Shown here in pieces: positions 21,447 through 32,183 of a DNA stretch of 64,000 bases. Made by a program: the position numbers and the translations under genes. The notes beneath the pieces were generated by a model. It made no database searches, had not been told where the DNA came from, and worked only from the letters and a program-made list of their open reading frames with translations. The DNA lies in the NCBI GenBank assembly GCA_032716605.1, contig CM064572.1:44230703-44294702 (forward strand), read 5' to 3'. Numbering within the stretch: position 1 is the stretch's first letter; each line of letters starts with the position of its first letter. This DNA comes from Paralithodes platypus (taxonomy: Eukaryota > Arthropoda > Malacostraca > Decapoda > Lithodidae).

Positions 21447-22535
21447 ATTTTATCCCTCCATCTGTGCCTTTGTCTCTAGTTTCCTTTCCGGCCGTTCCAT
21501 AGCTGCGGTTGTGGATGGCCATCGTTCACTTCCTCACCCTATCAACTCCGGTGTTCCTCAGGGCTCTGTCCTATCTCCTATTATCTTTCTAATTTTATAA
21601 ATTATCTTCTCAAATGAACCTCAAGTCCCATCCATTCATACGCACGCAACTCAACCTTACACTACTCAATTAGTTTTCCAGAACGCCCCAGCCAGCAATC
21701 CAAAAAAGACAAACGTAATGAAGCCATAGAACACGTATCTTCTGATCTCACTACTATTTCCAATAGGGGCAGAGAAAACCTTGTTGCCTTTAATGCTTCC
21801 AAAACCAAATTTCTCCATCTATCTACCCGTCCGGAACTCCCAGCGGACTATCCCTTATTCTTCAACAATACAAAAATCAATCCTTCATCTCTTTTTCTTC
21901 TGCTCTAACTTGGAAGGACTAGATTACCAGTCTTGCTAAGGCAGCCTCCTAGAAGCTCGGTGTGCTCAACCGCTTCAAGGTGTTCTATATCCCTGCACAA
22001 CTTCTTGCTCTGTACAGGGGCACGGTACGTCCTTGTATTGAGTATTGTTCACATGTGTGGGGAGGTTCCTCTCACACCGCTCTCCTAGACAAAATTGAAA
22101 GGAAAGCTTTTTGTATCATTAACTCCCGTCCACTCACCAACTCTCTGCAATCTCTCTCTCTCCGCCGCAATGTTGCATCTCTCTCGCTATTCTAGCGCTA
22201 CTATAATAATCAGTGTTCCTCAGAGCTTTCCCAGTGTTTACCACCTCCTCTACGTAGGGTAGGTGGTACTCATCTTCCAACACAATCTCACCCCTACTCT
22301 GTACAACTCTCCAACCCAAGAGTGAAACATTACTCTCAAACTTTCTTCTATTCAACAGCTAAGCTCTGGAACTCTCTCCCAGAATCAGTCTTTCCCACTT
22401 CAAACTCCGTGTGTCCGGGCATTCTGGCTCGAACGTCCCTTGACTTTGGCCCAGTCATTCTTTCAACCATGGGGGAGGCACTCGCTGCAGGCAGTTCTGC
22501 CTTTTGCCTCCCTCACACACATAACATTAATATAT
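21447..22535 (+). pseudogene. LINE A copy 2, 5'-truncated and decayed
   Basis: Homologous to LINE A 1316-2420 at high identity. It starts in the RT (CCCTCCATCTGTGCC) and keeps the NSGVPQGSVLSP segment, but the YADD motif is damaged (ACGCACGCAACTC where copy 1 encodes the catalytic Asps). It has several frameshifts and stops; the 21962-22195 segment keeps the CIEYCSHVWGGSSHTALLDK region open. It ends in the same 3' UTR words (GGGGGAGGCACTCGCTGCAG) and an AT run. Inactive. Confidence 0.88.
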
Positions 22536-23135
22536 ATATATAGAATCACATGCCCTTCCAAATTTGAACTAAATAGTCTAATATTAAGAAATGCGATCTT
22601 GAAGTGAAGGTATACCAATTTGAAAATTATATGAATGATTAAGCTTAATATGATATGAAACTATATTTAAATTTAATCTTATGATGTAATACTGTTCTTT
22701 TATTAACTTAATTTGAGGGCAATTATTACGTAGACACACATTACTCTAATTATAATGAATTACATTTAACAGTTTAGCAAATATTATATCTATATTTGAA
22801 CTTTATAATTATTAAGTAACAACCCGTTCTTAACATTAATCATCAACTACAAAAACCAATGCACTTGAATAAACTAATGAAAGCATATGGTCCTCCTGGG
22901 ATTCGAACTCGGGACACCACACCCAGAACATAAGCATCCAAACCATTACACCACCTATAATACATTAACATTGCTATATTATAACCCAAACATCTAGCTA
23001 ATATTTTGCATTTGTTCCATACAGGTAGGAATGCTTTAATTGGACAATGGCGGCTACACTACTGTACAAATGATGATCTTATTGTGTCCTTTATGCCCGA
23101 TAGGTAATTGTTAATGCTCACCTCACCCCAACAGT
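22536..23135. other. AT-rich spacer
   Basis: No gene seen apart from the tRNA-like segment annotated at 22888-22957. Confidence 0.5.
22888..22957 (-). repeat. tRNA-like segment, probably SINE head
   Basis: Read on the minus strand it has an A-box-like GGTGGTGTAATGGTTTGGA and a B-box GAGTTCGAATCCC at tRNA spacing. The acceptor ends do not pair, so a working tRNA is unlikely; a tRNA-derived SINE remnant is more probable. Confidence 0.6.
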
Positions 23136-23358
23136 TTAAGGGGAGATCGGCTGGTTTTGTTGCTCTTATTAATTCATGTATACCTATATTTCTAAGTTTC
23201 CTCGCTAGACCTCCATCAAGCTTAGAAAAACAGCCCCTAGACCCCCCTTCAAGATAAATTTGTAAAATTTTTGACAGAAACATTTCCTGGCCAAAGGCCG
23301 GATCTTCCCAAATTACAGGCTCACTATCGTTTGCCAGGAAAACAAAATTGACACCTAA

Positions 23359-24887
23359 AGGTCGTTGCACACTGACACGATAGCTCCTTCAAGACTGGCA
23401 CGAACACCCACGACACATACAAATCCTGTGTCTTGCCGAATTTACTAGAGATCGCGGCGAAAATGGCTGGCATCGTTTGAGTCGTATCTTTACCGTATCT
23501 CTACGGTATCTTTTCCGCACAACTTGATAAGACTCTAGCGATGCCGATAAGGTGGAGAAACGAATGCTACGAAGAAGATAGGGAAAGTCGTGCGAAGGGT
23601 ACACGACTAGTCCACGGAAAAGATACGACCCAAAAGACTGCGATACAACTCAGAAGAATCGTATTGACGCCGTATCGACGCCATGAGACGTGTAACCGGA
23701 TTGAGGCTAAACGCGCCAATTTTCCGCCCGATAGAGATACGGTCCGCATGAATGTAGGAAAAAAAGGCACAGGAAAAAAGGCACCGGATATAAGGGCACT
23801 CGGAAAAAATTGCATATTATAAAAATCTATCGAAATTTTTAATTAGCCAACTTTATTATCCAGGATTTATTCCAAAATGATTTATTATTCAAGCATTATA
23901 TAATTTTAATATATTTGTTATATGTATTGTACTTCTATATTTTGCTTTAATTACGCTATAGTTCTATTTAACCTAACCTGACCTAATGTGAGACCTCCGA
24001 AACTATGCTGTTCAGTGTTGGTGTCCTTATTATAGAATGGATATTGACTCTCTGGACGCAGTCCAACGAAGAATGACGCATATGATCCACATTGTTAGAA
24101 ATTTATCATATGATGAGAGGCTGATAACCCTTGGCTTGCATTCATTAGAAAGACGAAGATGTATAGGAGATATGATATAGGTGTTTAAGTGAATGAAAAG
24201 TATAAACAAGGGAGATATAAATAAGGTATTAAGGCTTAATAACGGCGAGATAACCCGTTCAAATGGCTTCAAATTGGATAAGTTTTGCTTTAGAAAAGAT
24301 ATAGGTAAGCACTTGTTTGGGAACAGAGTTGTGGAAGGGCGTGGTTAGCTCAGGAACGGTAGAACATTTCAAGTGCAAACTTGATAGTCATATGAATGAT
24401 ATGGGTTAGGTGTGAATGGGATCTGCCTCATGTGGGCCGGTCGGCCTTATGCAAAATTCCGGTTTCTTAAGTTCTAACCTAACCTAACCTATGGTGAGTA
24501 CACTACCAGATATATATAATTACATTATGCAATATTGCATTTTGCATCGAAACACATTTTATTGATCTATTACTTCTTAATACAATATTTTGTTGTATGT
24601 GCCATTTCTTCCTAGTCCGTAATTTGTGACATTTTTTCCTGTGCCGATACAGCGAGTTCGTGATGGAGACCAGACTCAAACGATTTTTTACAGTTGCCGG
24701 GGGATTCCCACGAACTTTTGAACAGCTCAAAATCTCGTATCGACCCCCGATACGTCGCTTGGACCGTGAGATTCACCCACGGCTAATTTCCGATATCCAC
24801 GATTATGTTGCCGATTCGCCGTGTTTGGCTGAAATTTCGAGTCGGGACGTCGCCTGGAGGGGCTTTCATGTTAGTGTGCAACGACCT
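23359..24887. mobile_element. PIF/Harbinger-like transposon (1,529 bp), internally decayed
   Basis: Ends AGGTCGTTGCACACT and AGTGTGCAACGACCT are perfect inverted repeats of 15 bp, followed by weaker pairing. It is flanked by TAA at 23356-23358 and 24888-24890, the TWA-type 3-bp duplication of PIF/Harbinger. Both subterminal regions are rich in CGTATC/GATACG words. No transposase ORF was recognised; a short basic frame at 23541-23822 has no similarity I can name. A CR1-like fragment lies in the middle. It probably moved with a transposase supplied elsewhere. Confidence 0.82.
23985..24490 (+). pseudogene. CR1-like LINE 3'-end fragment inside the Harbinger-like element
   Basis: Conceptual translation shows CR1 C-terminal motifs: CPYYRMDIDSLDAVQRRMT, SYDERLITLGLHSLERRR and GNRVVEGRG, with at least two in-frame stops. 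This is the same protein region as 28610-29050 of the CR1-like ORF2. The flank carries AACCTAACCTAACCTA at 24475-24491 and AACCTAACCTGACC at about 23968, so the insert sits between similar short tracts. Dead fragment. Confidence 0.78.
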
Positions 24888-25035
24888 TAAAGAAGCACGA
24901 AAGGTCTTAATATTGACAAAGAAATGGTGCGGAAGGTCTTAAAATCGACAAACTAATGGGGCAAATATCTTAAAATCTCAAAACCAATGGGGCTAAATAT
25001 GAGGAAGAAGGGGGACCAGAAAAACGACCCATTAC

Positions 25036-25238
25036 AAATGTATGTGTTTCTAAGTTTGATGGAGGTCTCTCCAGGAAACTAAAACATAAATTAAATATTA
25101 GACCTAAAAAACAACCACTAGTCCCCTAATAATTTTAGAGAAATTGCACATTTAAAGTGTGCATATATAAAGAACTCAGGTACTATCTTGGTTGCCATAA
25201 ATCGTATGTGACATCGAAACTATGGTATAAGAAGCAAT
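25036..25238. other. Spacer with MITE-A end scrap
   Basis: 25045-25095 resembles the minus-orientation MITE-A end (TCTAAGTTTGATGGAGGTCT). Otherwise nothing recognised. Confidence 0.5.
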
Positions 25239-25462
25239 GTACTGTAAAGTTGGCCAAGTAAGTAGTGTCGCCACTGTGATTACGTTTTGCTCTCTGTGTG
25301 CTGTATTAATGTCTGTCAGATGTTAAATATGGTGTGTATAGATAGGGAACATGTTTGCATATCTCACTCAAAACGATGAATTAATGCTTAGATAGTGCTG
25401 ATACCAATTATTGATCGAAATATACTTGGTACCGCGACATCACTTATTAGGCCGACTGTACA
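25239..25462. mobile_element. MITE-D copy 2 (reverse orientation)
   Basis: TGTACTGTAAAGTTGGCC at the left and GGCCGACTGTACA at the right. The interior ATCTCACTCAAAACGATGAA is the complement of the MITE-D core. Confidence 0.75.
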
Positions 25463-25612
25463 TAGATATATTGTGCATCAGTTTAGAATCTTTATAGAGT
25501 TGCAGCCTAAGTTTTGGAAGTGAATAAGAATTAGCAATTATTGTTATTATTCAAATGTACAACCTTTGTATGCAGATGTATGATCCCTCATCATGGTGTA
25601 CATTCCAACACA

Positions 25613-25643
25613 GACACACACACACACCATCACAACCCTCCCC

Positions 25644-25690
<47 letters not shown>
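25613..25690. repeat. (CA)n, C-run and (CT)n microsatellites at the LINE B edge
   Basis: A CA tract, a run of about 15 C and a (CT)n tract end at 25690, exactly where similarity to the CR1-like ORF1 starts. Confidence 0.95.
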
Positions 25691-25694
<4 letters not shown>

Positions 25695-26101
25695 AGGATG
25701 CAAATGAAAATACCCTTTTTGTCATCCATGCTGGTTCAAATGATGTCATGCGCACCAGATCCGAAGAGTTGATGGAGAAATATCGCAAGATGATCCAGCA
25801 CTACAAAAACAAGTCAAGGAATATCATCATCTCAGGCATTCTTCCCAAGATCGACGCACCTGATAAATTCTACGACAAGGCCTTCAGCACAAATAGCCGA
25901 CTAAAATATTTGTGTCTGAGGGAAGAAGTTGAATTCATCAACCTCTGGGACAACTTCTACAACCAGCCTACTCTGTTCCGCAAGGATGGCACTCATCTAA
26001 ACCCTGTGGGTTCAGCACGCATGGGTCGTCTCCTACACGAAGCAGTACGCAGCCATGGATCAAAAAACGCCATCCGAGAAGAAGCAGCAGCAGTGACATA
26101 A
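25691..26101 (+). pseudogene. CR1-like LINE ORF1 fragment: SGNH/GDSL esterase domain
   Basis: C-terminal part of a LINE ORF1. It shows the SGNH block III motif GSND (FVIHAGSNDVMRTR) and block V DGTHLNPVG, with the expected Asp and His. The block I GDS serine motif should lie upstream but is replaced by microsatellite, so this copy is 5'-truncated and the domain cannot be catalytic as it stands. ORF1 of many CR1/L2-type LINEs carries such an esterase; its proposed role is in RNP or membrane handling. The stop is at 26099-26101, 83 bp before ORF2. An ATG-initiated start is not available inside the true ORF1. Confidence 0.85.
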
Positions 26102-26184
26102 ATCATCCAACGCCAAGAAAAAAACAGAGGCAACCGAGGATCACCAGCGATAAGGACCGAAGACAGCAAGGACCGAGGACAGCC

Positions 26185-29061
26185 ATGAACATAAATGTAG
26201 ATCCGACAAGAACCAAAAATATTATTAAAGAGCGTTCCGTGAGTTCTAAAATAACAAATTTAAAGGTTTTCTATGCAAACGCTCGTAGCATACGCAATAA
26301 ATTTTCAGATTTAGAGGAGCTAGTATTTACAGAAAATTATGATGTGATTGGCATAACAGAATCTTGGCTCAATACAGAAGATAGAGACTTTTTAGCAGAG
26401 TATTCACTTCCCGGTTATGTAATGTTTGAGAAAAGCCGAATAAATCGAAATGGAGGTGGAATTTTACTTTGTATCAAAGAAAGTCTTAACCCTACCCTCT
26501 TGTCAAAACCTCAAATTGTGAACATCGACGCATCTTTTGTGCTAATAAAGAATAATAAAGGTACAAAAATAATACTTGCATTAATATACAGACCTCCAGC
26601 TCAATCAGTGCAAACTGACCGAGAAATTTATGAACAAATTGCAGATGTAAGTAACTCACAAGATACCGTAATTTTTGGCGACTTTAATTTACCTGTGACC
26701 AAGTGGGGCGATACTCTTACTTCACACTCCGGACATGACTTGTATACGACCTTGCAAGAGAGTTCGCTTTATAAATTTGTTCGAACGCCGACCCGTGGTA
26801 ATAACGTTCTTGACATTGTACTTGCAACAAAAGAAGAATTAATAGAGAATTTGAATGTTGGTGATGAATTCAGTAACAGCGACCATCGTACGATAACTTT
26901 CACTTTAAAGTTTACTAGTAACGAACCAAATAGTAGCATCGAAAAAGTCCCTAATTTCAAGAAAGCAAACTTCCATAAACTTAGAGCTATGTTTAAAGAA
27001 ACTGACTGGAGCTTTTTAATTAACAATAATGACATAAATACATCTTGGAAGTTATTCGAAACCACTTACCTAAAAGCAGTGCAAGACTGCATACCATCGA
27101 AAATACGGCGTCCAGGCCATAATAATAAGCCCAAATGGTGGAATAAAGATATTTCAAACTGCCTGCTTGCTAAAAAATGTGCTATGCATAGATTAAACTC
27201 CTCACAAAAGAAAACGAAGAAGGAATTTGTAGAGCTACGACGCAAAGCCAAAAAGTTAATTAAGCAAAGTAAAAAGACCTTAGAGTTACATATTGCGAAT
27301 CAAAGTAAAACAAACCCGAAAGAATTCTATAGTTATATCAGAAAGAAAAAAGTAGTTACTTCAACTGTTGGACCGTTAGTCGATGAAAATGGAGAATACA
27401 CCAAAGACGAAGTACAAATGAGTAATGCCCTCAATACCTTCTTTGCATCAGTTTTTACAACAGAAGACCTCGGTGATATCCCTACACCATCGCCGATTCA
27501 GATTGATAATTCAGATGTTCTAAGCAATATCACCGTTACAGAGAGAGAAGTATTGAATTGTTTAGATAAACTCAAGGTAAATAAAACGCCTGGACCTGAT
27601 ACAATCTCGCCTAGAGTTCTGAAGGAAGCTAGGGATGAGCTCTCCAAACCACTGACATTACTTTTCAATAAATCCTTGCAGTCTGGAACTATGCCTGATC
27701 AGTGGAAGCTAGCCAACGTAACACCGATATTCAAAAAAGGCAGCAAATCCCTACCCTGTAACTATCGTCCAATTAGCTTAACCTCAGTTGTATGTAAAAT
27801 GCTAGAAACGGTCATACGAGACAGACTCGTAAATCACTTAGAGGAAAATAACATACTTAAAGATACTCAACACGGCTTTCGTAAAAAACGTTCCTGTTTA
27901 ACAAACCTCTTAGACTTCTTCCACGATATCCTCAACCTCTACGATGAGAGTAAAGCTGTAGATATTATATACCTTGATTTTCAAAATGCCTTTGACAAAG
28001 TTCCCCACACACGTTTACTGCTAAAACTAAAAGCGCATGGAATACAAGACGGTGTGTTGAAATGGATAGAAAATTGGCTCAGCGACAGAAAGCAAAGAGT
28101 AGTCATAAACGGTAAGGCATCTAAATGGACCAATGTAAGTAGCGGGGTACCCCAGGGATCGGTACTAGGACCAATTATCTTTCTAATTTACATCAACGAC
28201 ATAGATGAGGGCCTCACCTGTACAATCTCAAAATTTGCTGACGATACAAAAATTGCAAATAGCGTACTCTCAAAAGAACAAGTTGACGATATGCAACACA
28301 ATCTAGATAAATTGTCATGTTGGGCCCAAATTTGGCAAATGAGTTTCAATGCGGATAAATGTAAAGTACTACATATCGGATACCTAAATGAGAAAGCAAA
28401 CTATTCGATGAATGGCACTCAGCTTAAGAATGTAAACAGAGAAACCGATCTGGGAGTAACAATATCGAGTAACCTAAAACCGAGTCAACAATGTTCAGAA
28501 GTTGTTAAGAAGGCAAACAAAATAATTGGCTTTATAGGCAGGTCATTTGAGCATAAATCCAAAGAAGTTATCCTAACCCTTTACAATTCCTTAGTCCGCC
28601 CTCTTCTGGAATACTGCGTTCAATCCTGGTGCCCTTATTACCAAAAAGATATAAACAAGCTAGAACGAGTTCAACGTAGAGTTACCAAAATGATACCTAG
28701 CCTAAAGAACAAACCATACGAAGAGCGTCTTAGAGAATTAAATCTATTTCCTTTAACCCAGCGCAGATTAAGAGGTGACTTAATTCAAGTGTTCAAAATC
28801 ATCAAAGGCATCGACAATATGAACTGTAGTAAGTACTTCACTATCGACCAATCTAATTCCACGCAGGGAAACGGTTGCAAAATTATTGGTAAATCTTTTA
28901 ACTCACACGAATCTAAGAATTTCTTCTTCAATCGAGTTGTCAACTTGTGGAATGGGCTTCCCCGTAACGTTATAGACTGCATCACCGTTGATTCATTTAA
29001 ACTCCGCCTAGACAAATATCTCGCTTCAAACCCGCGACTGACTGCGTTTGTAAATGAATAA
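26185..29061 (+). CDS. CR1-like LINE ORF2: endonuclease-reverse transcriptase
   Basis: Intact 958-codon frame from ATG 26185. It nicks target DNA and copies LINE RNA into the nick. Apurinic-type endonuclease motifs: YANARS (N32), ITESW, a YRPP-type motif, GDFN (165-168) and SDH (232-234). The RT runs from about residue 465 (KTPGPDTISP, NYRPISLTS, YLDFQNAFDKVPH), with SSGVPQGSVLGP around 651-662 and the catalytic FADD at 684-687. C-terminal LEYCVQSWCPYY and VVNLWNGLPRNV are typical of the CR1 group. No stops, frameshifts or missing catalytic residues were seen, so the enzyme could be functional. The element copy itself is 5'-truncated in ORF1. Confidence 0.93.
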   Translation: MNINVDPTRTKNIIKERSVSSKITNLKVFYANARSIRNKFSDLEELVFTENYDVIGITESWLNTEDRDFLAEYSLPGYVMFEKSRINRNGGGILLCIKESLNPTLLSKPQIVNIDASFVLIKNNKGTKIILALIYRPPAQSVQTDREIYEQIADVSNSQDTVIFGDFNLPVTKWGDTLTSHSGHDLYTTLQESSLYKFVRTPTRGNNVLDIVLATKEELIENLNVGDEFSNSDHRTITFTLKFTSNEPNSSIEKVPNFKKANFHKLRAMFKETDWSFLINNNDINTSWKLFETTYLKAVQDCIPSKIRRPGHNNKPKWWNKDISNCLLAKKCAMHRLNSSQKKTKKEFVELRRKAKKLIKQSKKTLELHIANQSKTNPKEFYSYIRKKKVVTSTVGPLVDENGEYTKDEVQMSNALNTFFASVFTTEDLGDIPTPSPIQIDNSDVLSNITVTEREVLNCLDKLKVNKTPGPDTISPRVLKEARDELSKPLTLLFNKSLQSGTMPDQWKLANVTPIFKKGSKSLPCNYRPISLTSVVCKMLETVIRDRLVNHLEENNILKDTQHGFRKKRSCLTNLLDFFHDILNLYDESKAVDIIYLDFQNAFDKVPHTRLLLKLKAHGIQDGVLKWIENWLSDRKQRVVINGKASKWTNVSSGVPQGSVLGPIIFLIYINDIDEGLTCTISKFADDTKIANSVLSKEQVDDMQHNLDKLSCWAQIWQMSFNADKCKVLHIGYLNEKANYSMNGTQLKNVNRETDLGVTISSNLKPSQQCSEVVKKANKIIGFIGRSFEHKSKEVILTLYNSLVRPLLEYCVQSWCPYYQKDINKLERVQRRVTKMIPSLKNKPYEERLRELNLFPLTQRRLRGDLIQVFKIIKGIDNMNCSKYFTIDQSNSTQGNGCKIIGKSFNSHESKNFFFNRVVNLWNGLPRNVIDCITVDSFKLRLDKYLASNPRLTAFVNE

Positions 29062-29292
29062 CTTTATTTTATCCCCCCCTCAGTTACTAACCCCTCTGTC
29101 CCCTACTAACTTCCTAATCCTGCCACGGACATTAGTTCCAGGGCAGTAATTCCCTTTCCAATGTTCCCTTACCCACTCTAAACCACTGTTTGGACACTTG
29201 ATCCTCAGTGTTTTGGAGGACAAGCAACCTAGAAGGGTCACTAGATCTGTTGTTGCTTGATTTCCTTTGTACTCCTTTGTACTCCTTTGTAC
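29062..29292 (+). repeat. CR1-like LINE 3' UTR with short direct-repeat tail
   Basis: About 200 bp after the stop, ending in three 10-bp repeats of the type TCCTTTGTAC (29262-29291). CR1-group LINEs end in short tandem repeats rather than poly(A), so this is the probable 3' terminus. Confidence 0.7.
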
Positions 29293-30137
29293 CATATACC
29301 ATATTCCTACATTTCTCCTTACCAAATACTCACACACCATCAGAGCCTATATCTATCAGCATGTAGCATATTCCAACACTTACCTCGTATCCGCCCAACA
29401 CCCACCCACTCACACACACACACACTCACACCGTCCTAATTTCCCTCACTGCCTCAATTTGCATGGGCTGTGCTTTGATCAGTATCCTGGCATTCACTTC
29501 CTTCTGTGTGTGTGCGTGTGTGTGTGTGTAGAGGGCGGGAATACTGTATGTCTGCTCCTTTGCCTTCATTTGCCACGGGACATTCCACTTTCATATGCCT
29601 GTGTTTCTGTGTATTGGCGGGGGATTCTTTAGTGTTCTTGTTCTCGATAGGGATGAAGTGTTTAGTGATATTTTTGCTCATTTGTGTTAACTGTGTCTAC
29701 GATCTGCACAGACATACACAGAGATACACACAAGCTTTCTCTCTCTCTCACACACACATACTCACTCACACACACACACACAAATGCCTACATTCACTTC
29801 CTAGCGTTAGGTTATTTCTGCTTCTTCGTATCTATTGACCGATGATGCCCCATTTTCTAAGCATGTGCTTGTAGGTTTGATATCCAGGTGTGTGTAGGTT
29901 TTTATGGCTTCACTGATCTGTAGAGGGATTGAAAATATTGCGATATCCTCTTCGGTTTAGGTATAATGTATCATGACATTGGACACACACACACTCACAC
30001 CCACACATACACACACACACACACACACACGCACACATATGTCAATAGATGTGCATACTGATTGAGAATCTATTCTCTGTCTTGTCTTCCAAGGGCATTA
30101 TAACTAATTAACTCCGATAGGTCTTTGAAGATAAGCA
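29293..30137. other. Spacer with several (CA)n/(GT)n tracts
   Basis: CA-type tracts near 29408-29435, 29748-29782 and 29983-30040, and a GT tract near 29505-29530. No gene seen; frames here are microsatellite translations. Confidence 0.7.
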
Positions 30138-30141
30138 TTAA

Positions 30142-30495
30142 GGGGAGATGGGTCGTTTTTCTAGACCCCCTTCTCACTCATGTTTAGCCCCAATAATTTT
30201 CAGATTGTAAGAAGTTTGCCCCATTAGTTTGTCGATTTTAAGACCTTCCGCCCAATTGCCTTATCAATATTAAGACCTTTCGTGCTACTTAGGTGTCGAT
30301 TGTTTTCCTGGCGAGCGATACCGAGCCTGTAATGCAGGAGGAGCTGGCCTTCGGCCGGGAAGTTTTTCTACCGAAAAATGTACACATTTATCTAGAAAGG
30401 GGATCCTGGATATGTTTTTAAAAGCATGATGGAGGTCTAGGGAGGAAACTAAACAAAATAATAAATACATCAATAAATCGACCAACAAATGTAGT
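30142..30495 (-). mobile_element. MITE-A copy
   Basis: The right-type end lies at the left, GGGGAGATGGGTCGTTTTTC, after TTAA at 30138-30141. All core words follow in minus orientation, finishing in GATGGAGGTCTAGGGAGG and an AT-rich outer part. The far terminus is decayed. Confidence 0.85.
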
Positions 30496-30673
30496 CACCT
30501 AATGCTGAAGGATATAATCGAGGTTCAAACCACTTCATTGTAAGACGTCTTTCCCGAGCTAGTAAAATTGTCTAGTGTTATTTTGAGTTGAAAAAGGCCT
30601 ATATCGTGGCACTGCAAATTTGAACACTTTCTTACTTTCCTATATTAGTGAATAAACACACACACTCAGACAC

Positions 30674-30716
<43 letters not shown>

Positions 30717-30790
30717 TGTACAGCCACCAATCACGCAGTAATTTCACTTTCGCCAACAGCAGTGTTTGTCTCTCTTTAACATTTTGTATC
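30496..30790. repeat. Spacer with (AT)n microsatellite
   Basis: An (AT)n tract at about 30677-30714. Nothing else recognised. Confidence 0.75.
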
Positions 30791-31494
30791 TTGAATCACC
30801 AGACGATAATTACACGTTATCCTATAATTAATGGGTTGTTCATACCAATGATTGGTTTAGGAGTAAAGTTGGTTAGTGGAGAGAACATAATAATTAATTC
30901 TGGTTCAGTAGTAGTTTATCGAGAGGCCTTCCTTAGGGTTAAGTGCCCCATTAATTACTATTTCCATTCACATATCCATAGCCTCCGATAGCGCAGTTGG
31001 AAAGTGTGTAGCCTACATGCTTATATTGATATGCAGGATTCGAAACTGCATAATAAATCGTAGGCTTGTGCAACATTCTTTAACAGTATTCGTGGTGCAA
31101 TGCATAAGTGTGTCGATTTTCAGTGTGAGCGTCCTGGGTTCGAATCCCCGGACTGCCACATGTGTTTGTTAATTTAATTAATCGAGTTTAGGAGTAAAGT
31201 TGGTTAGTGGAGAGAACATAATAATTAATTCTGGTTCAGTAGTAGTTTATCGAGAGGCCTTCCTTAGGGTTAAGTGCCCCATTAATTACTATTTCCATTC
31301 ACATATTCATAGCATCCGATAGCGCAGTTGGATAGTGTGTACATGCTTAGATTGATATGCATGATTCGAAACTGCATAATAAATCGTAGGCTTGTGCAAC
31401 ATTCTCTAACTGTCTTCGTGGTGCAATGCTTAAGTGTGTCGATTTTCGGTGTGAGCGTCCTTGGTTCGAATCCCTGGACTGCCACATGTGTTTG
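30791..31494 (+). repeat. tRNA-like tandem array 1, left part (two units)
   Basis: Two units of about 330 bp. Each unit has a GGTTAAGTGCCCC segment, a tRNA-like segment with A-box TAGCGCAGTTGGA and B-box-like GATTCGAAAC, and a second tRNA-like segment with GTGGTGCAATG...AAGTG and B-box GGGTTCGAATCCCC, then CATGTGTTTGTTAATTT. The acceptor stems do not pair. The second unit is cut at GTTTG (31490-31494) by the BEL/Pao insertion and resumes at 40834. Confidence 0.85.
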
Positions 31495-32123
31495 TGTCAA
31501 GACTTAGGATCGTATAGTGGATTTAGGAATTAGTTACAAGACAAGTAAAGGGATTGGATTATCTGCCAAAGGGGGATGCATTTAGATCGTCTCACCTTTG
31601 TTGTTAATTCACATGCTGTATATTGTCTACATATATTATAATGGCCACCAGTGAATATATATAGACTTAGCTGGTTAATGGAGCATGTTGATGGATAGTA
31701 GGTGCTGGGATGTTTTATATATGGGACGATAGATGTGGCCGATCGCCGGTATTGATGGTGAGGTGTGTTGTTATTGAATGGCACCCTTTATAGGGAGATA
31801 TCTCAGAACGTCAGCTTGGTAACAAGTGAAGCTAGACATGCGCAATCATTCTCGATGCTGCTAACGTTCCTCATATTACTTTAATTACTATGTTAAATAG
31901 TACTTAATACTTATGGAATAATATATTCTCGAATTAACTCTTTATAGAATAAATGTACACCATAGCCTATACCGTAATTACCCCTTGTATATTACTCATC
32001 TGATATACACACCCATTTAACTTTACATGATATTTTGTGTATATACAGAATTATAAATTCCCTTTTTAACCAATCTCAACTGGAAATAGAAAGGTCTATC
32101 GTGGACACTCGTAAGTCACGATA
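31495..32123 (-). mobile_element. BEL/Pao element 3' LTR
   Basis: A 629-bp LTR starting TGTCAAGACTTAGG and ending GTAAGTCACGATA on the plus strand; 97% or so identical by eye to 40199-40833 (roughly twenty differences plus small indels). The flanking duplication is GTTTG at 31490-31494 and 40834-40838. On the coding (minus) strand the LTR starts TATCG and ends CA, not the usual TG start. Confidence 0.93.
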
Positions 32124-32183
32124 TATTCCCGGCCACCAAATATTTACAAATTTTACAATTTGGACTTAAACTAATGTGGACAA

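Larger units (their letters stand above)
23140..25035 (+). mobile_element. MITE-A copy split by a Harbinger-like element
   Basis: The left part (23140-23355) starts GGGGAGATCGG after TTAA (23136-23139). The right part (24891-25035) carries the internal repeats and ends CCAGAAAAACGACCCATTA. The two parts join at the expected MITE-A position (ACACCTAA to AAGAAGCACG) when the insert is ignored. Confidence 0.85.

Noticed and set aside
23541..23822. 93-codon basic ORF as a Harbinger transposase or Myb-like protein
   Set aside because: It falls in the CGTATC word array, overlaps an equal antisense frame and shows no DDE or Myb motif.
30990..31165. Functional tRNA genes in the tandem units
   Set aside because: A- and B-box words are present but acceptor stems do not pair and anticodon arms are irregular; promoter-like remnants are the safer call.
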